A DNA stretch of 35,154 bases from Bacteriovoracaceae bacterium (GCA_023151145.1 JAKLJM010000001.1:1-35154); one strand, 5' to 3'. Positions 1 through 7,414 are shown, counted from the first letter of the stretch. The notes: a model not told the origin generated them from the sequence alone. Made by a program: numbers and translations.

Positions 1-145
1 CTCTGGCGATATAAGCATTCCCCATGGCAAGGCCTCGCCCACTCGTTGCGAGCTCAGGGAAAATAGCATCTTCAAATTCAATGGCGTGAACTTGTTGAAG
101 GAGAGCTAAGAATGTGAAAAAGATCAAAATCTTTATTCGTTTCAT
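1..145 (-). CDS. Secreted, outer-membrane-like protein, 5' end only
   Basis: This is the first 48 codons of a minus-strand gene that runs off the left edge; it is absent from the ORF track because it is partial. The ATG at 145 opens a clear signal peptide (MKRIKILIFFTFLALLQQVHA) followed by mature sequence that includes the string ATSGRGLAMGNAYIA. That string resembles the N-terminus of beta-barrel proteins of the PorV / FadL-like / UPF0164 kind, which usually read 'gaRa.gmGgAyvA'. The signal peptide is seen directly; the barrel assignment is inference from one motif. It lies downstream of the 196-1629 gene on the same strand, separated by about 50 bases that contain a hairpin. Confidence 0.6.
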   Translation of the reverse strand, partial: MKRIKILIFFTFLALLQQVHAIEFEDAIFPELATSGRGLAMGNAYIAR

Positions 146-163
146 GTTTTTATTCTAAAGTAA

Positions 164-187
164 CCTAGACGATTTATCATCTCTAGG
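164..187. terminator. Hairpin between two minus-strand genes
   Basis: CCTAGA (164-169) and TCTAGG (182-187) are perfectly complementary, and an inner GAT/ATC pair extends the stem after one bulged C, leaving a five-base loop. It sits in the 50-base gap below the stop of the 196-1629 gene. There is no long U tract on either strand, so it could equally be a regulatory or mRNA-protecting hairpin. Confidence 0.35.
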
Positions 188-195
188 CATATTTA

Positions 196-1629
196 TCACA
201 AACTAGGATGAGTAATTCGAGATTTTTCTATATTAATATGAGTCAAAATTTCTCTATTAAGTTGAATTTCTAAATAAAACGCTAGCATGTCTTGATTATG
301 TAAATTTTTTGTTTTTATTTTTATAGCAAGATTTGGTTCTATGTTTTTTATTTTAGTTAACATACTTTTTAGACTGAATACTTTTTTCCCGATTGTAATG
401 GGGGCACTTAATTCTTCTTCGCTTAATGATAATCCTGAAATAACACATCTAATTTGAAATACTTTTCTATTTTCTAAAATCTTAAATTCGATGGGATAAA
501 TCCTATCGTCTTTTAGTGTTACTGCATAAATCATTTTAAAAAAGTTATTTAGAGTTTTTTCAAGTGATTCTAAATTATGCAAATCAATATTCCAGTTTCC
601 AACATCAGAATAATCAATTTTATATTTTCGATTGTGGCTTTGATACTTAACCAAAGCACTATCGATTAAGTCTAGAAAATTTTTCTCTGAATTGATGTCG
701 ACTTGATTAGTTCGGGCATTAGGAATTTTATTAATCAGAAATAGTATTTCACCATTTTTATTTTTACTGGTTGTGTTTACAATAAATCTAGTTTCTGAAT
801 CTCCTCTTCTTAGCTTGAAAACTTTGTCACTAGTTATACTAAAGTCTGATTCGAATTCATTATCAAATAAAAAGTTTTCACCTTTTTTCTTCATTAATAA
901 ACCAGCAAAACATACATTTTGTTTTAATATTTGATTTTTATTATTTACCACACAAAATGCAACCCCAGGCATTTCGCTAAAATGATTTAATGAAAAACCG
1001 TACCCTGACTTACTAGCTTTATTAGCTTGATTGAATTTACTTTTGTATTTATTTTTAGTTCTCACATAAGCTGAAAAAATTAGATAAAGAGATAATGAAA
1101 CTAAAATCAAAATGAATCTCTTGTCGGTCAACGACATAGCATTGTAATAAGTACGAAGAGACATCCAGTTTAAAAATGAACTTTCTTCTGTATCCAATAT
1201 GGATACTGGTATGATGGCATTTTCTTTATCAAACATTTTTTTTAGATTATCTAATTTTAGAATATAATTTTTCCCATCAGGTAATTTTATTTCTAACAAA
1301 TTTCTGTTTGCCGAATATTGACTTTGCACACTACTACTAAGAGCCGTTAGAAGCTCTACTGTTTGAGAGAAGTGTTCTTTTTTTAAAAAATTTTTAGTCC
1401 TAACTTGTTCTTGTATACTTCTAATGAAATATGCTTGAGGATATTTTTTTTTCTCTAGCTCAATTCTTAAAAGGGTTAATGAATTTAAAATATCATTCTT
1501 GGTGTTTTTAATTTCATTAAGATATTTTACTGAGAATAAGGTCCTATTGTTAGCCTCAGTATTTGCAGCATGACTAAATAGACTTGCAGTTAATGTTATA
1601 AATAAAAATAAAATTATCCCTACTTTCAA
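196..1629 (-). CDS. Membrane PAS protein with degenerate kinase-like ATPase domain
   Basis: I do not recognise a named gene. A signal peptide (about residues 1-21) leads to a periplasmic segment of roughly 140 residues. One strong transmembrane helix (about 168-186, FILILVSLSLYLIFSAYV) follows, then a cytoplasmic half. Residues about 215-305 read like a PAS domain (EMPGVAFCVVNNKNQILKQN). Residues about 315-460 follow the strand-helix order of a HATPase_c domain, but the N-box Asn region reads LNNFFKMIYAV and the DxGxG motif is replaced by SGLSL. No DHp histidine is evident. This looks like a sensor kinase that lost phosphotransfer and ATP binding. The start is TTG at 1629, supported by AAGG about nine bases upstream. 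No partner gene is adjacent. Confidence 0.6.
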   Translation of the reverse strand: MKVGIILFLFITLTASLFSHAANTEANNRTLFSVKYLNEIKNTKNDILNSLTLLRIELEKKKYPQAYFIRSIQEQVRTKNFLKKEHFSQTVELLTALSSSVQSQYSANRNLLEIKLPDGKNYILKLDNLKKMFDKENAIIPVSILDTEESSFLNWMSLRTYYNAMSLTDKRFILILVSLSLYLIFSAYVRTKNKYKSKFNQANKASKSGYGFSLNHFSEMPGVAFCVVNNKNQILKQNVCFAGLLMKKKGENFLFDNEFESDFSITSDKVFKLRRGDSETRFIVNTTSKNKNGEILFLINKIPNARTNQVDINSEKNFLDLIDSALVKYQSHNRKYKIDYSDVGNWNIDLHNLESLEKTLNNFFKMIYAVTLKDDRIYPIEFKILENRKVFQIRCVISGLSLSEEELSAPITIGKKVFSLKSMLTKIKNIEPNLAIKIKTKNLHNQDMLAFYLEIQLNREILTHINIEKSRITHPSL

Positions 1630-1744
1630 TATGAACCAACCTTAAAAAAAGTACTCTAATTGAGCACTACATTAAGTTTAGCCTTTTGCTGTGATGTGAT
1701 GAAAGCTGTGGAAAATATATCCACCGAGAGAAGACATCAGGTAC

Positions 1745-1765
1745 AAAGAGTACTTAGGACTCTTT
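1745..1765 (-). terminator. Weak hairpin downstream of the cysteine-repeat gene
   Basis: AAAGAGT and ACTCTTT form a perfect 7-bp stem with a 7-base loop, in the 159-base gap between the 1789-2229 gene and the TTG-start gene below it. No real U tract follows on the minus strand, so terminator function is uncertain. I see no other structure in this gap. Confidence 0.3.
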
Positions 1766-1788
1766 ATACCCGAGTAAAATGATTCCTT

Positions 1789-2229
1789 TTAAGGACGAGC
1801 TAAGTTCAGGATAATATTAAATGCTTGATTAGCACCATTAACATCCCCCATTCTTAAACGATCAAGGCCGATCATCGCATTTGTTCTAATGGCCTGAAGA
1901 CGTCGGCTGTCTCCTTGATTAAGTGGACGACCAAGCTCAACTAAACACTGTTGTTTTTCATCGTCAGAGAACAAACCTTTGCAAGCTTGCAGCTCTCCAT
2001 TGGTATATTCTTTATTCGCTATTTTGGTTAAACATTGTAATTTTTCTTCATCTTGAAAAAATGAATTACATACATCTAATGCTGTTGATTGAAATTCTTT
2101 TCCAGAAGCAAGCTTATAGCATCTCACTTTTACATCTTGAAAAAAGAATTGATTACAAAACTGATCGATCGTTGCTGCATGAGTTGAAAAAGTAAGTACT
2201 GCAGCCAAGGAAATAAATAAAGCTTTCAT
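1789..2229 (-). CDS. Small secreted protein with three exact 29-residue Cys-X11-Cys repeats
   Basis: I do not recognise the family. A signal peptide (MKALFISLAAVLTFSTHA) is followed by about 128 mature residues. Cysteines fall at 25/37, 54/66 and 83/95: each pair is 12 apart and each repeat starts exactly 29 residues after the last. The repeat core is roughly C-N-x-F-F-x-D-x-x-K-x-x-C-L. The C-terminal 40 residues lack cysteine and look helical. Six regularly paired cysteines in a periplasmic protein suggest one disulfide per repeat, possibly a helix-hairpin binding module; that is inference. The ATG at 2229 has a good GGAGGA site six bases upstream. A terminator lies between it and the gene above, so it is probably transcribed separately. 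Confidence 0.75.
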   Translation of the reverse strand: MKALFISLAAVLTFSTHAATIDQFCNQFFFQDVKVRCYKLASGKEFQSTALDVCNSFFQDEEKLQCLTKIANKEYTNGELQACKGLFSDDEKQQCLVELGRPLNQGDSRRLQAIRTNAMIGLDRLRMGDVNGANQAFNIILNLARP

Positions 2230-2248
2230 TAAGATTCCTCCATAAAAT

Positions 2249-2276
2249 AATAAAGCCCCATTGCTGGGGCTTTATT
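2249..2276 (-). terminator. Intrinsic terminator of the leucine dehydrogenase gene
   Basis: AATAAAGCCCCA and TGGGGCTTTATT form a perfect 12-bp stem around a TTGC loop. On the minus strand the stem is followed by ATTTTAT. It begins three bases past the stop codon of the 2279-3388 gene. Confidence 0.85.
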
Positions 2277-2278
2277 TC

Positions 2279-3388
2279 TTAGTGTTTTGATTTTCTTCCT
2301 GGGAACTTATGAGTTACATCTCCTAAGTATTTCCCTTTAATTTGTCTAATCGACTCAATTCTTTTTTCGGCCATTAAGTCTGTTGCGCGGTAAACTGGTA
2401 AGTTATTTTCGTCAGCAAACTTAAAGATTTTAAGTGTTGAATCATAAATTTTATCAACCATTCTTACGGCTTTTTCTTCTGACCAACCTTCAAATTCAAT
2501 TGAAACGTTCATCAACCCACCAGCATTTACAAGATAGTCTGGAGCATAAAGAATGCCTTTTTCTTTTAACATATCACCGTGACGGTTTTCTGCTAATTGG
2601 TTGTTAGCAGCACCACAAACGATTTTTACTTTTAAACGATCGATTGTTTTATCGTTTACAGTCGCCCCTAATGCACAAGGTGCATAGATATCGGCTTTAA
2701 CATCGTAAATGTCTTCTGTGCTTACGAATTCAGCTGTTGGAACTGCTGTTTTAAATCTTTGAATATTAGTTTCATTGATATCTGTAAAATAAATTTTAGC
2801 TCCAGCATCATTTAATAAACGACCTAAGTGAACACCAACTGATCCTGCCCCTTGAAGTGCTACAACTTTTCCACGAAGAGATTTGTCGCCAAATACTTTA
2901 TTGGCAGAAGCTTCCATTCCACGGAAAACACCACGAGCAGTCCATGGAGAAGGGTTACCTGATCCACCATGAATTTCCGCTACACCTGTTACGTTATTTG
3001 TTTCAGTGAAGATATATTCCATGTCTTCAACGTTAGTGTTAACATCTTCAGCTGTAATATAACGACCATTAAGTGAGTTTACATATCTTCCGAACGCTCT
3101 GAATAATGCTTCAGATTTATCTTTTGTCGGATCACCGATAATAACAGCTTTACCACCACCAAGATTTAATCCTGAGATGGCTGCCTTGTAAGTCATCCCA
3201 CGAGAAAGTCTTAATACGTCTTCTACTGCTTCTTCAGTTGTTTTGTATGGCCACATTCTTGTTCCACCTAAAGCAGGTCCCAAGATTGTGTTGTGAATCG
3301 CTACAACTGCTTTTAAGTTGCATGATGGATCAGAGAAAAATACTACTTCTTCATGCCCCATCGAATAAATTTTTTCAAAAGTTAACAT
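2279..3388 (-). CDS. bcd: Leucine (branched-chain amino acid) dehydrogenase
   Basis: A Glu/Leu/Phe/Val dehydrogenase family enzyme: NAD-dependent oxidative deamination of leucine, valine or isoleucine to the 2-oxo acid in the cytoplasm. The 369 residues match the usual LeuDH length (about 364). MTYKAA places a substrate-binding lysine at 68 and LGGGKAVIIGDP the catalytic lysine at 80, the same positions as in Bacillus leucine dehydrogenases. The N-terminal LGPALGGTRMW motif is also typical, and ALQGAGSVG marks the NAD Rossmann fold near residue 180. Phenylalanine or valine dehydrogenase cannot be excluded from sequence alone. The ATG at 3388 has GAGGA six bases upstream. The gene has its own terminator and is divergent from the ferredoxin gene. 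For an amino-acid-fed organism this is a plausible catabolic enzyme (inference). Confidence 0.9.
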   Translation of the reverse strand: MLTFEKIYSMGHEEVVFFSDPSCNLKAVVAIHNTILGPALGGTRMWPYKTTEEAVEDVLRLSRGMTYKAAISGLNLGGGKAVIIGDPTKDKSEALFRAFGRYVNSLNGRYITAEDVNTNVEDMEYIFTETNNVTGVAEIHGGSGNPSPWTARGVFRGMEASANKVFGDKSLRGKVVALQGAGSVGVHLGRLLNDAGAKIYFTDINETNIQRFKTAVPTAEFVSTEDIYDVKADIYAPCALGATVNDKTIDRLKVKIVCGAANNQLAENRHGDMLKEKGILYAPDYLVNAGGLMNVSIEFEGWSEEKAVRMVDKIYDSTLKIFKFADENNLPVYRATDLMAEKRIESIRQIKGKYLGDVTHKFPGRKSKH

Positions 3389-3410
3389 TTAATTCCTCAC
3401 TGTTTTAAAG

Positions 3411-3438
3411 TTGGAGTTTTAGAAACGCCGTGTATAAT
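3411..3438 (+). promoter_or_regulatory. Sigma-70-type promoter for the ferredoxin gene
   Basis: TTGGAG (3411-3416), a 16-base spacer and a perfect TATAAT (3433-3438). Transcription would start near 3445, about 45 bases before the ferredoxin ATG. Confidence 0.6.
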
Positions 3439-3489
3439 TTAAGTGTCCAAAAATTTTAGACATCTTAATGAAACGAGGATAATCCTGAT

Positions 3490-3732
3490 ATGCCCACCGT
3501 GTTACAATGTTTTGAAGAAAATACCATAAAACTTCCTCACGGCTGCTTGGCCGGCTCATGTGGTTCTTGTCGAATTGAAATTTTAGAAGGGTTTGAGAAC
3601 TTATCCGAACCAAGTTTTATTGAAAACGACACCATTCAATCCTTAAAATCTCAATATGGAAACGAACGACAAATTAGACTTAGTTGTCGCGCTAAGATTT
3701 TAGGACCTATTACTTTTAAATTACTCAAATAA
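3490..3732 (+). CDS. Minimal plant-type [2Fe-2S] ferredoxin
   Basis: An 80-residue electron carrier. The cluster ligands are visible as C19-x4-C24-x2-C27 (CLAGSCGSC) and C66 (RLSCRA), the plant/adrenodoxin-type pattern. It is shorter than the usual 95-110 residues because the N-terminal strand before the cluster loop is trimmed to 18 residues. The start is constrained: an in-frame TGA lies at 3469-3471, so no longer upstream version exists, and GAGGA lies about ten bases before the ATG. It has its own promoter and no reductase or oxygenase next door; its partner is unknown. A thioredoxin-reductase-like flavoprotein lies 1.3 kb away, but no link is shown. Confidence 0.88.
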   Translation: MPTVLQCFEENTIKLPHGCLAGSCGSCRIEILEGFENLSEPSFIENDTIQSLKSQYGNERQIRLSCRAKILGPITFKLLK

Positions 3733-3734
3733 AA

Positions 3735-3756
3735 AAGGGACCCACCTGGGTCCCTT
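3735..3756 (-). terminator. Shared terminator between convergent ferredoxin and HPF-like genes
   Basis: AAGGGACCCA / TGGGTCCCTT forms a nearly uninterrupted hairpin with an ACCT loop. On the minus strand it is followed by TTTTTTATTT, a strong terminator for the 3787-4059 gene. On the plus strand it starts three bases after the ferredoxin stop but lacks a good U tract, so termination is probably weaker in that direction. Confidence 0.85.
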
Positions 3757-3786
3757 CGAGTCGAATGAGAAGTTAACAATTCCTAC

Positions 3787-4059
3787 CTATACCATTTTCA
3801 TATGATAAGAAGCTCGGCATGATCGAGCCTTGTGCAATTGCGATTTAATGGCTTTTAATGCTTTATTAAAACTCTTATAAAAAAAGAGATCTTCTTTTTT
3901 AGCAAAATAAGTCCTGTTTCTCGTTTTTAATTTGATTTGAGTTTTAAAATGCCCTGCTTCTTCAGTGACATCCACTTCGATAGCTGAATTTTTTGGAGCA
4001 AATTTTTCTAACTCCAACACCGCATCTTCAACTAAGTTTTGATTTGTAAGACGTTTCAT
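3787..4059 (-). CDS. Short HPF/RaiA-like ribosome hibernation protein
   Basis: A 90-residue protein resembling the S30EA / hibernation-promoting-factor family. It has a helix (NLVEDAVLELEKFAP), strands (AIEVDVTEE, HFKTQIKLKTR), then the family-like ending with A-K-K-E-D-L before a basic helix (ALKAIKSQLHKAR), comparable to 'aedlyaAID.a.dkLerQLrK'. The first beta strand of the family appears to be missing. The ORF track starts at 4128, but I place the start at ATG 4059. That ATG has a perfect AAGGAGGT seven bases upstream, and the 4128 ATG overlaps a TATAAT box, so it lies upstream of the likely transcription start. Such proteins bind the 30S decoding region and idle ribosomes (family knowledge); activity of this short form is unproven. 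Confidence 0.65.
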   Translation of the reverse strand: MKRLTNQNLVEDAVLELEKFAPKNSAIEVDVTEEAGHFKTQIKLKTRNRTYFAKKEDLFFYKSFNKALKAIKSQLHKARSCRASYHMKMV

Positions 4060-4126
4060 ACGATAGACCTCCTTGTATGAAAGAGAGAGATTTAGAGCCA
4101 ATCCCCTCACTACTAAGATAGTATCC

Positions 4127-4155
4127 ATTATACTCTTAGCAAGGGTGAATGTCTT
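4127..4155 (-). promoter_or_regulatory. Sigma-70-type promoter for the HPF-like gene
   Basis: On the minus strand AAGACA (4150-4155), a 17-base spacer and a perfect TATAAT (4127-4132). The start would be near 4120, giving a leader of about 60 bases that ends in AAGGAGGT before the ATG at 4059. It decides the start codon of that gene. Confidence 0.75.
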
Positions 4156-4230
4156 AAAAACGGCATATTTTTTATCTTAAAAATTCTCACAAAATATATG
4201 AGTTTTTCAGAAGTAAAATACGTCAAAATC

Positions 4231-4265
4231 GATTTACTAAAGTACATAGTAAACGATAGTAAATC
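4231..4265. repeat. Operator-like cluster of TAGTAAA half-sites
   Basis: GATTTACTA (4231-4239) is a perfect inverted copy of TAGTAAATC (4257-4265), and a further TAGTAAA lies at 4247-4253. Three half-sites, one inverted and two direct, sit about 75 bases upstream of the small ORF at 4333 and the GST gene. A second imprecise direct repeat follows (TTATTTTCTTATA / TTATTTTCTCATA, 20 bases apart from 4285). A repressor or activator site is plausible; nothing else identifies it. Confidence 0.5.
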
Positions 4266-4332
4266 AGTATTCCTTCTTGCTGCTTTATTTTCTTATAGAT
4301 AGACTTATTTTCTCATATACAAAGGAACGGCT

Positions 4333-4449
4333 ATGAAAAAAATATTCATTTCACTCATGGTCAATTTGTCACCAATCACTTTTGCCAATAACATTACTAA
4401 TCAGGAATTTCATTACTTCTTACTAAGGAAAAAAAATGTCACCAATTAA
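4333..4449 (+). CDS. 38-residue ORF with signal peptide, overlapping the GST start
   Basis: Too short for the ORF track. ATG at 4333 follows AGGA by seven bases and encodes MKKIFISLMVNLSPITFA, a plausible signal peptide, then 20 residues (NNITNQEFHYFLLRKKNVTN). Its TAA lies inside the GST gene, so the two overlap by 14 bases in different frames. It could be a secreted micropeptide, a leader that couples translation to GST, or the remains of a longer secreted protein gene. I do not recognise it. Confidence 0.45.
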   Translation: MKKIFISLMVNLSPITFANNITNQEFHYFLLRKKNVTN

Positions 4450-5047
4450 AATTTATTCTATGGCCTTACAAGACCGCTCAGATCGTGTGAGATGGCTTTT
4501 AGAAGAATTACACGTTCCCTATGAAAATATTTTCTTGAAAAAGAAAAATGGCGAAATGAATTCACCGGAATATCGAAAGCTAAATCCTATGGGCCGAGTA
4601 CCAACCATTAATGATGGTGGAACTGTCATTCATGAATCTGCAGCGATTTGTCTTTATCTCGCTGATAAATATCGCCAAGTAAAATTAGCACCAGAGATCA
4701 ATGATCCACTTCGTGCGGAATATCTTCAATGGATGGTTTTTTCAACTGCAACTCTTGAATGTGTTGTCGCTAAAATGTTTTATCTCGACGGAAAAACTGA
4801 AGCTGAAAAAAACTTTGAATTAAATTACATCAAAGAACAGTGCGAGATTTTAAAATTGGCGATTGAGCCAGTCTTAAGTAAGCAAGACTATTTTTTAAAG
4901 TCTGGTTTCTCGGCCATTGATATTATGATGGCTGCAGTTCTTCCTGGTGCAGAAGAATTTTTGGCGCCAGCAGGTAGTGGTACTGCTCGATTCTTAGAGC
5001 GAATGCGGGCTCGCCCACTGGCAAAAAAAGTTGAAGTCTTCGCTTAA
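4436..5047 (+). CDS. Glutathione S-transferase family protein
   Basis: A cytoplasmic GST-fold enzyme (203 residues, normal length) expected to conjugate glutathione to electrophiles or to reduce peroxides. The N-terminal thioredoxin-like half shows the cis-proline region GRVPTINDGG and the glutathione-binding ES pair in VIHESAAICLYLADKY. The C-terminal half is helical, with the N-capping-box-like SAIDIMMAAVLPGAEE. An AGGA site lies seven bases before the ATG. The gene follows, and overlaps, the tiny signal-peptide ORF. Its TAA directly abuts the stop codon of the convergent flavoprotein gene with no spacer. The GST subclass cannot be stated from sequence alone. Confidence 0.9.
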   Translation: MSPIKIYSMALQDRSDRVRWLLEELHVPYENIFLKKKNGEMNSPEYRKLNPMGRVPTINDGGTVIHESAAICLYLADKYRQVKLAPEINDPLRAEYLQWMVFSTATLECVVAKMFYLDGKTEAEKNFELNYIKEQCEILKLAIEPVLSKQDYFLKSGFSAIDIMMAAVLPGAEEFLAPAGSGTARFLERMRARPLAKKVEVFA

Positions 5048-6037
5048 TTATTGTCCGAGAAGCTTTAATCTTTTTTCTCGTCTTAAAAGCACATTGATAT
5101 CATCGCAAGAATCCACAGCGTGATCCCACGCTGTGTAGATTTGTTTTTTTGCATTAGCACGAAGATCTCCCGCTACGTATAGACCTGCAATGCTCGTTTT
5201 ACCTTTATTATCAGTAACGACAAATCCACGAGAATCTAACTCCGCCCCGAGAGATTTTGCCAGCTCGTTATACACGATCATTCCAAGAGAAATAAAAATG
5301 TATTCTACTTCAATATAATTTTCTGTTTCTAATTTAAGATGGGTGAGTGAATTTAATTTAGCATTTCCTTCAATTCCAGTGATCGCTTCTTCAATAACTT
5401 GAATTCCATATAACTTTTGAAGCTTTGTTGTCTCTTCATCAAACTGGGCATTCTTACCGTTAGTAAAGACAACCATGCACTGAGTGTCGTATCTCTCACG
5501 CAACATGATGGCGACCCACATAGCAGAGCTATCGTGACCAATGACTCCTACTTTTTTATGAAGCACATGATGACCATCACAACGTAAACAGTAATCGGCC
5601 AATTGTACATTGGCATAAGGAAGAATCGGTTGAATGGAGTTATTAATTAATGGTTGAACATCCATCACCCCAGTACATAAGACGACATATTGGGATAAAT
5701 AGACTTGACCATCTGTTGCCGTAATTTCAAAAACACCCTCGGAGTTTTTTGAAATTTTTTCGACCCCTTGGTTTTTTTTCCAGTGCAATTTTTCTTTAAA
5801 ATCACTTTGATTTAACCATTCGAGTGACAATTTATTTGGTTCTTCAATTCCTTTTTTAAAATCTAAATGGGCCGGCATATTTTCAACTTTTGATACCCAA
5901 AAAGCGCGAGATTTTTTTTTGTGTTTTGCCGTTCCGGGGAAAAAGAGTGTTTCATCGTTGTTTAAAACCGCACGAATGACGGCCATTGTTCCCGCAGCTC
6001 CACCGCCGATTACACAAACCGGATATATCTTTTCCAT
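5048..6037 (-). CDS. Thioredoxin-reductase-like FAD flavoprotein with CLRC centre
   Basis: A low-Mr thioredoxin reductase superfamily protein, 329 residues. The FAD motif is at the N-terminus (CVIGGGAAG), the redox pair is C150-L-R-C153 followed by DG as in TrxB (CATCDG), and the FAD-closing segment is GLYVAGDLR. The second nucleotide-binding site is altered: VIGHDSSAMWVA replaces the usual GGGDSA, and I see no HRRxxxR NADPH motif. It may therefore use NADH, ferredoxin or another donor, as some ferredoxin- or F420-type relatives do (inference). It starts 15 bases after the CNNM gene, with AGGTGA before the ATG, so the two form an operon. Confidence 0.8.
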   Translation of the reverse strand: MEKIYPVCVIGGGAAGTMAVIRAVLNNDETLFFPGTAKHKKKSRAFWVSKVENMPAHLDFKKGIEEPNKLSLEWLNQSDFKEKLHWKKNQGVEKISKNSEGVFEITATDGQVYLSQYVVLCTGVMDVQPLINNSIQPILPYANVQLADYCLRCDGHHVLHKKVGVIGHDSSAMWVAIMLRERYDTQCMVVFTNGKNAQFDEETTKLQKLYGIQVIEEAITGIEGNAKLNSLTHLKLETENYIEVEYIFISLGMIVYNELAKSLGAELDSRGFVVTDNKGKTSIAGLYVAGDLRANAKKQIYTAWDHAVDSCDDINVLLRREKRLKLLGQ

Positions 6038-6052
6038 ACACTCACCTATAAA

Positions 6053-7414
6053 TTATTTTTCAGCTCGTTCGTTTTCATGCAAATTCTGAGTCGCTTCAAT
6101 ATCTGATTGTTCTACTAGTTCAGCATGTTGTTTTTTAGAAATAAAATGTTTTTCACCGTCGACATCTTTAATACGAACTTCTTTAATAACATATTCATCA
6201 ACAGCAATTAAATCAAATGATAAACCTTCCCAAACAATGATCTGTCCTTGCTCTGGAAAAGTGTTCCCTAACATATCTAAGATGAAGCCTGCTAGAGTTG
6301 AATAGTTGTCATTTAAAGGGATTTTAATATCATAATCTTGATAAAGTTCACGAAGTGAAATATCTCCATCCACCACGATTCCATCGACTAAATTTGCTGC
6401 ATCTAAATGTTGTTCAATTTCATCGACATCATCGTGTTCATCATGAATTTCACCAAAGATTTCCTCAATGATATCTTCTAACGTGACGATCCCAACAACT
6501 GTACCATTTTCATCTTTAACTAAGGCCAAATGGACTTTTTTGCGGTTCATGTGGTCAAAGACCGATTGAATTTTCATATGTTCGTAAACAAAGAAAGGAG
6601 CTTTTAAAAGTTTTTCGATTTTTAAATCGTTCTTATCTGCTTCATTTAAAAATGCCAGATCTTTAACGTGTAAAAATCCAATGATATTTTCTAATTCACC
6701 ACTACAAACTGGGTATCGGCTATTTTCAGTTTCTTTGATATGTTCGAGAATTTCTTCAAACTTCCATGAGCTTTGTAGATAATTGACTCTGGTTCTTGGA
6801 ATCATGATGTCTTTAACTTTAATGGTGGGAAATTCTAGAATTGAAGAAAGTAAATCAATCTGTTTAGAATCGATGGTCTTTTCTTTTTCAGCTTTATTAA
6901 TCATGAACTCGATATCGTCTCGAGTGACCATTCTTCCTGTATATTCAGCCGAGTCACCTAAAATTGTATTGATAAACCAAACCAATGTTTTAATAACTGG
7001 GTAACAAACATAAAATAAAACTTGTAATGAACGAATAACAACGACAGAAAACTCTTCGGCATAAGTGCGCCCTAAAGTTTTAGGCAAAAGTTCCCCGAAC
7101 ACAATAACTATCATCGTAGTGATACCGAGCGCGATCCCAACAATAGGGGAACCGGTATAATCAGCAGTAATGGCCGTGGTTAAAGCACCTGATAAGATGT
7201 TGGCGATATTATTTCCAACAAGAATTGTTGCAAGAAGCTCTGAAGGTCGAAGGATCATGAAGGCCATGGCCTTCCCCTTTGCTCCCCCCTCTTCAATTAA
7301 TTGGCGAGCACGATCTGCTCCAATCGACAAAAGAGCTGCTTCGGCCGCCGAGAAAAATGCCGCTGCAAAAAAACAAAATAGTAAAGCGAGAATCTGAAAG
7401 CTTAGTGATTCCAT
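6053..7414 (-). CDS. CNNM/CorC-family membrane protein (DUF21 + CBS pair)
   Basis: A 453-residue hemolysin-C/CorC-like protein, a family tied to Mg2+/Co2+ transport. An N-terminal DUF21 domain (about residues 1-190) has four hydrophobic segments and the family motif GELLPKTLGR. Two CBS domains follow (about 200-330, with VKDIMIPRTRV and VVGIVTLEDIIEEIFGE), then a CorC_HlyC transporter-associated domain (about 350-435). The order and length are standard. The acidic stretch after the second CBS domain (EIHDEHDDVDE) is also usual. The Shine-Dalgarno is weak. The first gene of a two-gene operon with the flavoprotein, preceded by a candidate promoter. Confidence 0.9.
   Translation of the reverse strand: MESLSFQILALLFCFFAAAFFSAAEAALLSIGADRARQLIEEGGAKGKAMAFMILRPSELLATILVGNNIANILSGALTTAITADYTGSPIVGIALGITTMIVIVFGELLPKTLGRTYAEEFSVVVIRSLQVLFYVCYPVIKTLVWFINTILGDSAEYTGRMVTRDDIEFMINKAEKEKTIDSKQIDLLSSILEFPTIKVKDIMIPRTRVNYLQSSWKFEEILEHIKETENSRYPVCSGELENIIGFLHVKDLAFLNEADKNDLKIEKLLKAPFFVYEHMKIQSVFDHMNRKKVHLALVKDENGTVVGIVTLEDIIEEIFGEIHDEHDDVDEIEQHLDAANLVDGIVVDGDISLRELYQDYDIKIPLNDNYSTLAGFILDMLGNTFPEQGQIIVWEGLSFDLIAVDEYVIKEVRIKDVDGEKHFISKKQHAELVEQSDIEATQNLHENERAEK

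Noticed and set aside
3419-3613. 64-aa minus-strand ORF over the ferredoxin gene
   Set aside because: It covers the ferredoxin promoter and cluster motif in antisense; no recognisable sequence.
4060-4128. N-terminal extension of the HPF-like ORF from ATG 4128
   Set aside because: That ATG overlaps the TATAAT box and so lies upstream of the likely transcription start; the ATG at 4059 has a perfect AAGGAGGT.
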